From Mycobacterium sp. (lineage in GTDB: Bacteria > Actinomycetota > Actinomycetes > Mycobacteriales > Mycobacteriaceae), in contig JAOPWF010000187.1 of assembly GCA_025965815.1 (NCBI GenBank), positions 1 through 20,924 of the forward strand: a stretch of 20,924 nt of DNA, written 5' to 3'. The notes below the pieces were generated by a model, which saw only the letters and a list, made by a program, of their open reading frames with translations, was not told the origin of the DNA and ran no database searches. Positions 7,924 through 14,349 of this stretch are shown piece after piece. A program made the translations under genes and the position numbers. The stretch's first letter is position 1; each line of letters opens with the position of its first letter.

Positions 7924-7943
7924 GATTCCGGCCAGCCGGAATC
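7924..7943. repeat. Inverted repeat 9-2-9
   Basis: GATTCCGGC (7924-7932), spacer CA, GCCGGAATC (7935-7943): perfect 9-bp arms. It has the same 2-nt spacing as the repeat 45 nt away but a different sequence. It may be a regulator site for either divergent transcript. Confidence 0.5.
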
Positions 7944-8138
7944 GGCGCTTACCAGTCAGCAGCCAGCAGCGCAGCCGGGCCGATCCGCGACGGAATTAAT
8001 TGGTGCACTCCCGCAGTGTGTTTCGCACTCGGCCGTTCACTACCGCGTAGGTACCTGCACCCGACTAGATGTCATTCACAGCACCTTCATCGCAGGGACT
8101 TACTCCTCGCAAAGGATTCCAGCGGCAAGCTTGACGGT

Positions 8139-8603
8139 ATGACAGAAACACCAGAACCTCCCCACGAACCAACGACGGAACCGGTATCCACAGTCGAGAA
8201 CGAGGCCGCGACCGAGCCCACGACAGAAGGTACGACCCAAGCGACGACCAAAGAGACCGGCGCAGAAGAGCCGCGCGCCGCCGAACCGCGGTCGCGTCGA
8301 GACTGGTTGAACAGGCCCAACAGAATGAACCGGATCGCGGCGATGGTTGCCATCGTCGCCGGCGCGGTGTTCGTCGTCGCGGGCATTTTCGGCGCCGGTG
8401 TGATAGCCGGGGCGCACTCCGCCGGAGACCGCGGCGGTTTTGAGCGCGCCAACCACGAGTCCACAAATTTTGCGTCGCAACGTGGTTCGGCGCCGGTGGG
8501 CCAGATATGGGTGTTCCCCGGCGGTGGTGCCGCTAGCCCCGATGGATACGACAGCCCCGGACAACTAGGTCAGTCCACCGTTCTGACGATTCGTGGCTCT
8601 TAG
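8139..8603 (+). CDS. Single-pass membrane protein with Thr/Pro/Glu-rich N-terminus
   Basis: 154 residues. Residues 1-50 are a low-complexity Thr/Glu/Pro segment with no predicted fold. Basic residues at 51-64 precede one transmembrane helix at about 65-91 (MNRIAAMVAIVAGAVFVVAG and onward), rich in Ala, Val and Gly. The remaining ~60 residues are Gly/Ser-rich and probably lie outside the membrane under positive-inside topology. This architecture is common among uncharacterised mycobacterial envelope proteins. I know no family function. The ATG at 8139 was chosen because the residues encoded upstream look non-coding; the ribosome site is weak. The gene converges on the SnoaL-like gene with 37 nt between. 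Confidence 0.65.
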   Translation: MTETPEPPHEPTTEPVSTVENEAATEPTTEGTTQATTKETGAEEPRAAEPRSRRDWLNRPNRMNRIAAMVAIVAGAVFVVAGIFGAGVIAGAHSAGDRGGFERANHESTNFASQRGSAPVGQIWVFPGGGAASPDGYDSPGQLGQSTVLTIRGS

Positions 8604-8640
8604 CTCACCGGACCGACTGAGCCTCAAATGCATCAGAACG

Positions 8641-9030
8641 CTAGGACCAGAACTCGTCCCAGGCCGCGGCGTCGAACGGCAGCACGTGCAGTTCGGCGAT
8701 CTTGTCGTCGTGAAGGGTGTACATCGAGCAGCAATCCATATCGAGCACGCGGCCGTTTCGCTTCGCGGTGGCACGCTCGAGGACGGCGACATGATGGTGC
8801 CCCGGCAGGATCTCTGTGACGTCCGTGGCGATGGTTCCGTCGGTCAGCACCGCGAGCTGCATGGCGTGTTCCAGGATCGCCTGCTTGCCCCGGTAGACGC
8901 CCGCTCGCTTGTTGCGACCGACTTCGTCCCACACCGAATCATCGGTGTACGCGTCGAACGCTGCCAGATCACCAGTGCCGTAGGCCTGATAAAGCGCGGT
9001 AATGACCGCTGCGTTGGAGTGCGCGTCCAC
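8641..9030 (-). CDS. SnoaL-like / NTF2-fold protein
   Basis: 129 residues, the usual size of a single cone-shaped alpha+beta SnoaL-like domain. The start is typical: an N-terminal helix, ITALYQAYGTGDLAAFDAYTDD, the signature of short-chain NTF2-like proteins, then a GKQAI segment around 49-53. The beta-rich half includes VAVLERATAKRNGRVLDMDC and a pattern ending DDKIAELHVLPFD. Members are small-molecule isomerases or cyclases, or binding proteins; no substrate can be named here. The GTG at 9030 has a GGGGAT stretch upstream as a possible ribosome site. The gene stands alone between converging and co-directional neighbours. Confidence 0.75.
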   Translation of the reverse strand: MDAHSNAAVITALYQAYGTGDLAAFDAYTDDSVWDEVGRNKRAGVYRGKQAILEHAMQLAVLTDGTIATDVTEILPGHHHVAVLERATAKRNGRVLDMDCCSMYTLHDDKIAELHVLPFDAAAWDEFWS

Positions 9031-9223
9031 GCCGATCCCCGATCCCGGCCCTTCGGCCCTTTAGCGGCACAGGCCGCGTAGTGAAGTTGACGCTGTCAGT
9101 GTGTGGGCCGCAGTTCGGGCTGCCTAGAGTGGACGCCTACTCGATCTGCCGGGCGCCACGCTGCCGGTCACGCCCGCGCGCGTCTGCGGGCCGCCGTATC
9201 CCGTTGTCGCAGAGAACGACTGG

Positions 9224-9553
9224 CTAGGGCTGAACGACATACCCGTTGGAGACCCCCGGCACGACAGCGGCCGGACCGGTCAGCGGGGTGAGCGGAGAGG
9301 CCGGATCGGTCACGGTGGGACCCAGAGCCTGCGCCCCAGTCAGCAGGGGCAATAGGGCCTGCACATTACTCAGCACGGCCAGAACAGTGTCGAGATTGGG
9401 GTTTGGGTTCGGCGCTACGGGTTCGTCCGCGGCAAACGGCACCAGCGGAGACGCGGCAGCGACACCGCCACCGAGTCCCAGGGCGGCCACCGCAAGACCC
9501 GTGCACAGCACCCCTCGGCCGAGCAGCTTCCGAAGTTTCCTGCTCACGGACAT
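9224..9553 (-). CDS. Small secreted protein (hypothetical)
   Basis: 109 residues. A Sec signal peptide is clear: basic start (MSVSRKLRKLLGRG), hydrophobic core at about 15-31 and a likely cleavage site after VAAA near residue 34. The mature part is about 75 residues, rich in Pro, Ala, Leu and Thr, with VLAVLSNVQALLPLLTGAQA as a possible amphipathic helix and a Pro-rich linker before it. It has no Cys after the signal sequence and no lipobox. I do not recognise a family. The ATG at 9553 was preferred over the longer open frame because of the ideal ribosome site (GAGGAG about 8 nt upstream). It diverges from the ECF sigma gene across a 241-nt region with direct repeats. Confidence 0.75.
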   Translation of the reverse strand: MSVSRKLRKLLGRGVLCTGLAVAALGLGGGVAAASPLVPFAADEPVAPNPNPNLDTVLAVLSNVQALLPLLTGAQALGPTVTDPASPLTPLTGPAAVVPGVSNGYVVQP

Positions 9554-9596
9554 GCTGTGCTCCTCACCCGGTGTGGAGTGCACTGAGGACACTCGA

Positions 9597-9661
9597 GTCA
9601 CTGTGGCAACACTGACGCACAATAGTCACAGTTGCAACACGGGTTGGTCACAGTTCGTCAC
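9597..9661. repeat. Three direct repeats beginning GTCAC, upstream of the secreted-protein gene
   Basis: GTCACTGTGGCAACAC (9597-9612) and GTCACAGTTGCAACAC (9625-9640) match at 14 of 16 positions and start 28 nt apart. A third, partial copy begins GTCACAGTT at 9647. They lie 44-108 nt upstream of the ATG of the secreted protein and in the divergent region shared with the sigma factor. The GTCACA core resembles the published MtrA response-regulator motif, which is also a direct repeat; that assignment is inference. Confidence 0.5.
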
Positions 9662-9794
9662 CTCTTGCGTGGCTAGTCGCTCCCGTCGACTTTCCTGTGC
9701 GATCCTCCCCGCCCCCCAACCCGACTCGAGACCGGGAAAAGAATAATCCGGCCAACCCCGTCGGAGTTCGGGCCGCGATGGCGACGATAGGGGT

Positions 9795-10313
9795 GTGAGC
9801 GCCGAACCGGATCGTAACGACGCTCCGCGGGCACTGCTAACGCTGTACGACGACGCCCTGCCGGTTGTATACGGGTATTTCGTTCGGCGCTGCGGTGACC
9901 GCGGAACGGCTGAAGACCTGACGTCGGAGACTTTTCTGGCGGCGATGGACGCCGCCCGCAAGGACGCGGCTACGCCGATGACGGTGCCATGGCTGATCGG
10001 AGTGGCGCGGCACAAGCTCGCGGATCACTACCGCCGGCGCAGCGACCGGTTCACCGTCCCAGTGGCCGAACTGCCGGAACCCGTGGAGGCGTCGGATCAC
10101 TGGGATGCCGAGCTGGACCGGATGGTCGCCGAAAGCGTGCTCGCGCGGCTGTCCGAACCACACCGCACGGTACTGGCGCTGCGCTACATGGACGACTGCT
10201 CGGTGCCGGAGTGTGCCGACCTGATCGGTCGCACGGTGCACGCCACCGAGGCCCTGCTCGTCCGGGCCCGTCGGGCCTTCAAGCAGCAGTACCCGGAAGG
10301 AGGCACGTTATGA
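9795..10313 (+). CDS. ECF-type RNA polymerase sigma factor
   Basis: 172 residues, typical of a minimal ECF sigma factor. Region 2 (about 14-80) includes YGYFVRRCGDRGTAEDLTSETFLAA, the core-binding and -10-recognition helices, and WLIGVARHKLADHYRRR. Region 4 (about 112-165) contains LARLSEPHRTVLALRYMDDC, then ECADLIGRTVHATEALLVRARRAF, a -35-recognition HTH. No C-terminal SnoaL-type extension or zinc-binding anti-sigma gene is attached. The start is GTG at 9795. The stop overlaps the next gene's ATG by 4 bp (ATGA at 10310-10313), so it is coupled to the triple-VOC protein. The target promoters cannot be seen from the window. Confidence 0.88.
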   Translation: MSAEPDRNDAPRALLTLYDDALPVVYGYFVRRCGDRGTAEDLTSETFLAAMDAARKDAATPMTVPWLIGVARHKLADHYRRRSDRFTVPVAELPEPVEASDHWDAELDRMVAESVLARLSEPHRTVLALRYMDDCSVPECADLIGRTVHATEALLVRARRAFKQQYPEGGTL

Positions 10314-11605
10314 ACCAGCACAACAGCAGCGACCCGCTCACCGTGCTGCATGCCGACGAGCTTCCGGTTCAGCCCGATCACCAGTTCGCGGCCAGACTGC
10401 GCGCGCGCCTCGAATCGGCTGTATCCCTGCCCAATCGAACCCAAGGAGTGGACATGAGTGGAACAGCAGACGCCATCGCAGAATTGACCGAGCCCAGGCA
10501 GACCACTGTCGCGCCACCGGCGCCACGGCCTGCCGCGCTGCCCTATCTGGCCGTGACCAACGCGCGGGAGGCCATGGCCTGGTACGCAGACGTGTTCGGC
10601 GGGGTCGTCATCGGCGATCCCATCGTGATGGACGACGGGCGCATCGGCCATGCCGAGCTTGCGATCGCCGACGGCGTGCTCTACCTGGCCGACGAGTACC
10701 CGGAACTCGGATTGAAGGCCCCAGCGCCGCAGGCTGTTTCGGTGAGTCTGATGTTGCACGTCGCCGACACCGACGACGCCTTGGAGAAGGCCCGGGTGCG
10801 CGGCGCCGAGGTGGCGCGCGAGCCGTACGAGAATTACGGCGCGCGCAACGCCACGATCATCGACCCGTTCGGCCACCGCTGGATGCTGAGCGGTCCGGCC
10901 ATCGGAACGACGAGCCAGATCCAACACGGCGACATCGGCTACGTGTCGGTGTGGAGGCCGGATGCCGACCGTGCGGCCGCGTTCTACGGCCGGGTGCTGG
11001 GTTGGACCTATGACCGCAACACCCATCAGGTGACCAACACCGCGCAGCCGATCGGAATCTTCAGCGTCCCGGGCACCCCGACGCTGTTCTGCTGCTACGC
11101 GGTCGCGGATCTGCAGGCCGCCCGGCAGACGGTCGCCGACGTCGGTGGTGAGCTTGACGAGGTCCAGCAGTTCGACTTCGGGGCGGTACTCGGTGCAACC
11201 GATCCGACGGGCCGCGCGTTCGCGGTATACCAGCCGGCCGACGGCCAACGCCGCCCGGAGCTGAACGGCGCTGGGCCCGGCGAGCTTTCGTACGTCACCT
11301 ACGAAGTGGACGATTCCGCGGCCTTCCGCAGCTTTTACGGCCGGGTGCTGCACTGGACCTTCGAGCCGGGTCGCATCGACGACGGCTGGCAGGTGGTGGG
11401 CAGCCATCCGATGGCAGGCGTCGCCGGCGGCAATGATCGGCAGGTGACGGTTCCGATGTGGACGGTCGCCGACATCGACGCCGCGGCGGACCTGGTCCGC
11501 CAGGCCGGCGGGACCGTCATCCAGGAGCCGTCGCAACAGCCCTACGGCCGGACGGCGGAGTGCACCGACGACCAGGGCGGTCGCTTCTATCTGGGCGAGT
11601 TCTAA
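10310..11605 (+). CDS. Triple VOC (glyoxalase/bleomycin-resistance fold) protein, sigma-coupled
   Basis: 431 residues. Residues 1-48 are a separate charged segment (HQFAARLRARLESAV at about 24-38) that resembles the short N-terminal part of sigma-operon partner proteins rather than VOC. Three VOC modules follow: about 72-197 (ALPYLAVTNAREAMAWYADVFGG ... IIDPFGHRWML), 210-315 (DIGYVSVWRPDADRAAAFYGR ... ATDPTGRAFAVYQP) and 326-431 (ELSYVTYEVDDSAAFRSFYGR ... CTDDQGGRFYLGEF). Such proteins bind or detoxify small hydrophobic or oxidised ligands. There is a superb ribosome site (GGAAGGAGG) for the ATG at 10310, plus a second possible start at 10454. It overlaps the convergent flavoprotein gene by 4 bp. 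Confidence 0.85.
   Translation: MNQHNSSDPLTVLHADELPVQPDHQFAARLRARLESAVSLPNRTQGVDMSGTADAIAELTEPRQTTVAPPAPRPAALPYLAVTNAREAMAWYADVFGGVVIGDPIVMDDGRIGHAELAIADGVLYLADEYPELGLKAPAPQAVSVSLMLHVADTDDALEKARVRGAEVAREPYENYGARNATIIDPFGHRWMLSGPAIGTTSQIQHGDIGYVSVWRPDADRAAAFYGRVLGWTYDRNTHQVTNTAQPIGIFSVPGTPTLFCCYAVADLQAARQTVADVGGELDEVQQFDFGAVLGATDPTGRAFAVYQPADGQRRPELNGAGPGELSYVTYEVDDSAAFRSFYGRVLHWTFEPGRIDDGWQVVGSHPMAGVAGGNDRQVTVPMWTVADIDAAADLVRQAGGTVIQEPSQQPYGRTAECTDDQGGRFYLGEF
10443..10456 (+). promoter_or_regulatory. Internal ribosome site and alternative start in the triple-VOC gene
   Basis: AAGGAG at 10443-10448 lies 5 nt before an in-frame ATG at 10454 (residue 49, MSGTADAIAE). Both start sites look strong, so a short form lacking the 48-residue N-terminal segment could be made. 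This may also mark where a small partner gene became joined to the VOC gene. Confidence 0.5.
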
Positions 11606-12819
11606 CCGAGGACGTCAGCGATCGGCGCCTTGGCGGCGATCTTGGCCCGGGTCTTCATTACCTTGCCGGGCATGCCGCCGCCGACGACGCCGGCAACCCG
11701 ACCGTCCCGTTCGTAGAAGGCGAGAAACTTGCGACCGTCGTCTTCGACCACATGCACGGTGTCGCCTGCCAGTGGCTCGCCGAGGCATTGGATCTTGACG
11801 TCGTACTGGTCGCTCCAGAAGTAGGGCACCACCACGGTGGTTGGCGCCTCGCCACCGAGCATCGTGGGTACGATGGTCCGGGCTTGATCGGCGACGTTGC
11901 TCCAATGCTCCACGCGCACTTGGTGTCCCGACACGTCCTGCCACGACGCCACGTCACCGATGGCCCATACGTTGGGCGCCGAGGTGCGGCCGGCCGCATC
12001 ACAGACGACGCCGTTGTCGACCTCGACGCCGCTGCCATCGAGCCAGTCGGTCGATGGCCGCGATCCGATGCCCACGACCACCAGGCCGGTGTCCAACTCC
12101 GTTCCGTCGGTGAGCACCACCTTGTCCACGTGGCCCTCCCCGGAGCTGGATGTCGCCGGCCCGGCGGCTCCGGTCACCTTGGCCACGCCGACGCCGGTGC
12201 GCACGTCGACGCCTTCGGCGCGGTGCAGCCGGGCGACCAGGGCACCGATCTGCTCGCCGAGCACCGAAGCCAACGGCGCCGGTTGCGGTTCCACCAGGAC
12301 GACGTCGACGCCGAGACCCCGCAGGCTCGCGGCGACTTCACAGCCGATGAAGCCGGCCCCCACGACCACCGCGCGGTGCGCCGACCCGGCGTGCTTGCGC
12401 AGCGCGAGGCTCTCGTCGAACGACCGCAGCACCCGGATGCCGTCCAGATCCGGGAACGACGGGATACGCCGCGGCACCAGACCTGTCGCGATGACGAGCT
12501 CGTCGTAGGAGAGCACCTCGCCGTTCTCCAGCGTCAGAGTCTGTGCGGCGGTGTCGAGTGTCCGCGCCCCCGTACCGAGCCGGACGGTGATGTCCTTTTC
12601 GTCATAGAACTCGGCGGGCTTGAGGGTGACGTCGTCGATCTCGCCGCGCAGCACGTCCTTCGACAGCGGCGGTCGGTCGTAGGGCAGATGTTCCTCGTCG
12701 CTGACGATGGTGATCGGGCCGCCGAAGTCGGCTCGGCGCAGCTGCTCGGCCGTGCGGGTGGCGGCCAGTCCCCCACCGACGATCACGATTCCACTGGTGC
12801 CCGCCGCGGTACTGGTCAC
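11602..12819 (-). CDS. FAD-dependent ferredoxin/rubredoxin reductase-type oxidoreductase
   Basis: 405 residues, the normal length for rhodocoxin/putidaredoxin-reductase-like flavoproteins. FAD binding is shown by IVIVGGGLAATRTAEQLR at about 11-28, YDRPPLSKDVL near 47-57 and VIATGLVPRR near 109-118. NAD(P)H binding is shown by AVVVGAGFIGCEVAASLRG near 150-168, and the second FAD motif by NVWAIGDVASW near 284-294. A C-terminal reductase domain follows (PYFWSDQYDVKIQCLGEP). These enzymes pass electrons from NAD(P)H to a [2Fe-2S] or [3Fe-4S] ferredoxin, often for a cytochrome P450; no ferredoxin or P450 gene is present here, so the partner must be elsewhere. The start is GTG at 12819; the stop overlaps the convergent VOC gene. 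Confidence 0.88.
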   Translation of the reverse strand: MTSTAAGTSGIVIVGGGLAATRTAEQLRRADFGGPITIVSDEEHLPYDRPPLSKDVLRGEIDDVTLKPAEFYDEKDITVRLGTGARTLDTAAQTLTLENGEVLSYDELVIATGLVPRRIPSFPDLDGIRVLRSFDESLALRKHAGSAHRAVVVGAGFIGCEVAASLRGLGVDVVLVEPQPAPLASVLGEQIGALVARLHRAEGVDVRTGVGVAKVTGAAGPATSSSGEGHVDKVVLTDGTELDTGLVVVGIGSRPSTDWLDGSGVEVDNGVVCDAAGRTSAPNVWAIGDVASWQDVSGHQVRVEHWSNVADQARTIVPTMLGGEAPTTVVVPYFWSDQYDVKIQCLGEPLAGDTVHVVEDDGRKFLAFYERDGRVAGVVGGGMPGKVMKTRAKIAAKAPIADVLG

Positions 12820-12882
12820 GTGGGTGTTCTTACACGATTGCGGTCAGGGTGTGTCCGCCACCCTTGACTTCGCGCAGCGCCG

Positions 12883-13329
12883 TCAGGGCCTGGCGCGGTC
12901 GATGATGTTGGAGAGCACCACGATGCTCTCGCTGCGCTCGATGTCCGCGCTGGAGCGGATCCGTTCCAAAGCGGCCTCCAGATGGCGCATGTCGCGAGCG
13001 AGAACGTGCAGCATCGCGTCCGAGGTACCGGTCACGGTGGCGGCGCTGACCACCTCCGGGATAGCCACCCAGGCCTCGCGCAGTTCGTCGGGTGCGATGG
13101 TGCCGTGGCAGTACACCTGAACGTAGGCCTCGGTGTTCCACCCCAGCGCGTTGCGGTCGATGACCGTGGTGAATCCGCGGATCACACCGCTGTCGAGCAT
13201 CCGGTCGACCCGGCGTTTCACCGCCGGAGCGGACAGATTCACCCGCTCCCCGATCTCGGCGTAGGTTGCCCGGGCATGCTGCGCGAGCTCGGCGAGAATG
13301 CGCTCGTCGGTGTCATCCAACCGGTCCAT
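12883..13329 (-). CDS. Lrp/AsnC-family regulator of the arginine/ornithine genes
   Basis: 148 residues, the usual Lrp/AsnC length. The N-terminal winged helix covers 1-50 (DDTDERILAELAQHARATYAEIGERV, then SAPAVKRRVDRMLDSGVIRGF), and the C-terminal RAM ligand domain covers about 65-148 (EAYVQVYCHG, VSAATVTGTSDAMLHVLARD, IERSESIVVLSNII). The ATG at 13329 has a GGAGA ribosome site about 10 nt upstream. A longer open frame exists but runs antisense through the next gene and is not used. The gene is divergent from ddaH-rocD, as Rv2324 is to its neighbours in M. tuberculosis as I recall, so arginine- or ornithine-responsive control of that operon is likely. The intergenic region has repeated sites. 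Confidence 0.9.
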   Translation of the reverse strand: MDRLDDTDERILAELAQHARATYAEIGERVNLSAPAVKRRVDRMLDSGVIRGFTTVIDRNALGWNTEAYVQVYCHGTIAPDELREAWVAIPEVVSAATVTGTSDAMLHVLARDMRHLEAALERIRSSADIERSESIVVLSNIIDRARP

Positions 13330-13350
13330 GTCCGGAAATCTCCATCCTGC

Positions 13351-13392
13351 GCAACAAAACGCTGCCATCATACGTCTGGAGCAACAAATCGC
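13351..13392. promoter_or_regulatory. Tandem GCAACAAA sites between the Lrp gene and ddaH
   Basis: GCAACAAAACGC (13351-13362) and GCAACAAATCGC (13381-13392) differ at one of 12 positions and start exactly 30 nt apart, about three helical turns. The region up to 13452 is markedly AT-richer than the surroundings (for example around 13395-13420). Phased repeats of this kind are typical Lrp/AsnC binding regions. Assignment to the adjacent regulator is inference. Confidence 0.5.
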
Positions 13393-13452
13393 GTACGTAT
13401 ACGCAATGTGTATCGATTGATTGCGTGACGGATAGGCAATATCGTCTGATTC

Positions 13453-14349
13453 ATGACGATTTCCGATGTCGCCGCGGTTGCGGCTGCTGATGTCGCCGGT
13501 CCCGCAGCTGCGCCCGATGTCGTCGGCTCCGCGGCTCCGGCGGCACAGCGCACCGCGCGCCTTCGCCACTACGCCATGACCGCACCGACGTTCTTCGCCG
13601 TCGAGTACGCCATCAACCCCTGGATGGACACCTCGACTCCGGTGGATACGGCCACCGCCGTCGCGCAATGGGAGAATCTGCGCGCGACCTATCAGCGGCT
13701 GGGCCACACCGTGGACCTGGTTGAGCCGGTCGCCGGGCTGCCCGACATGGTCTACGCCGCCAACGGCGGCCTGCTTGTCAACGGCACGGCGATCGTCGCG
13801 CGCTTCAAGTTCCCGCAGCGCGAAGGCGAATCCGTCGCCTATGCCGACTGGATGACCGCGAACGGCCATCAGCCCGTCTCCACCAGGCACGTCAACGAGG
13901 GCCAAGGCGACCTGCTGGTCGTGGGCGCAATGGTGCTGGCCGGCAGCGGATTTCGCACCGACGCGCGGGCACACGCCGAGATCGCCGGGATCACCGGGAT
14001 GCCGGTCGTCTCGCTCGAGCTGGTCGACCCCCGCTTCTATCACCTGGACACCGCGCTTGCGGTGCTCGACGACTCCACAATCGCCTACTATCCGCCCGCT
14101 TTCAGCGACGCCTCCCGGCGGGAACTGGAGGCGCTGTTCCCGGACGCCATCGTGATCGCCAGTTCCGACGCCTACGTCCTCGGAGTCAATGCCGTCTCGG
14201 ACGGTCGCCACGTCGTCCATCCGGCGGCCGGGACCGGTTTCGCCGAGCAGCTCTACGACGCCGGCTTCGATCCGATCGGCGTCGATCTCTCGGAGTTACT
14301 GAAGGGCGGCGGATCGGTCAAATGCTGCACGCTGGAGGTACATCCGTGA
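13453..14349 (+). CDS. ddaH: Guanidine-group modifying enzyme: annotated dimethylargininase, possibly arginine dihydrolase
   Basis: 298 residues, amidinotransferase/arginine-deiminase superfamily. After a ~33-residue Ala/Pro-rich tail come PTFFAVEYAINPWM (45-58), PDMVYAANGGLL (97-108), FYHLDTALAVL (195-205) and GGGSVKCCTLEVHP at the C-terminus. The catalytic candidates are His197 and Cys291 (Cys292 beside it). Classical DDAH has an acidic pair where this protein has Asn104. Asn at that place is, as I recall, the hallmark of cyanobacterial arginine dihydrolase (ArgZ/AgrE N-domain), which turns arginine into ornithine, CO2 and two ammonia. The stop overlaps the rocD start (GTGA at 14346-14349). 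Homologues such as Rv2323c are annotated ddaH. The reaction assignment is inference; the family is secure. The ATG has no clear ribosome site. Confidence 0.85.
   Translation: MTISDVAAVAAADVAGPAAAPDVVGSAAPAAQRTARLRHYAMTAPTFFAVEYAINPWMDTSTPVDTATAVAQWENLRATYQRLGHTVDLVEPVAGLPDMVYAANGGLLVNGTAIVARFKFPQREGESVAYADWMTANGHQPVSTRHVNEGQGDLLVVGAMVLAGSGFRTDARAHAEIAGITGMPVVSLELVDPRFYHLDTALAVLDDSTIAYYPPAFSDASRRELEALFPDAIVIASSDAYVLGVNAVSDGRHVVHPAAGTGFAEQLYDAGFDPIGVDLSELLKGGGSVKCCTLEVHP

Larger units (their letters stand above)
7830..8138. other. Intergenic region between divergent small genes
   Basis: This is a 309-nt stretch without a convincing gene. It should hold the promoters of the minus-strand mini-operon and the plus-strand membrane protein. 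It contains two near-contiguous perfect inverted repeats (7879-7894 and 7924-7943), annotated separately, and a run CTTTTTAGG at 7869-7877. I could not assign -35/-10 boxes with confidence. Confidence 0.6.

Noticed and set aside
9031..9223. A possible promoter (TTGACG at 9087, TAGAGT at 9125) on the plus strand
   Set aside because: The boxes are about 32 nt apart, far from the usual 16-18, and no plus-strand gene follows.
10184..11536. A 450-codon minus-strand open frame
   Set aside because: It is antisense to the triple-VOC gene and has no recognisable domain or ribosome site.
11458..12867. A 469-codon plus-strand open frame
   Set aside because: It is antisense to the flavoprotein gene, which has clear FAD and NAD motifs; the plus-strand product has none.
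13330..14220. Upstream extension of the Lrp-type gene to 445 residues
   Set aside because: The extra part is antisense to ddaH and unlike any regulator; the start at 13329 has a ribosome site and gives the normal family length.
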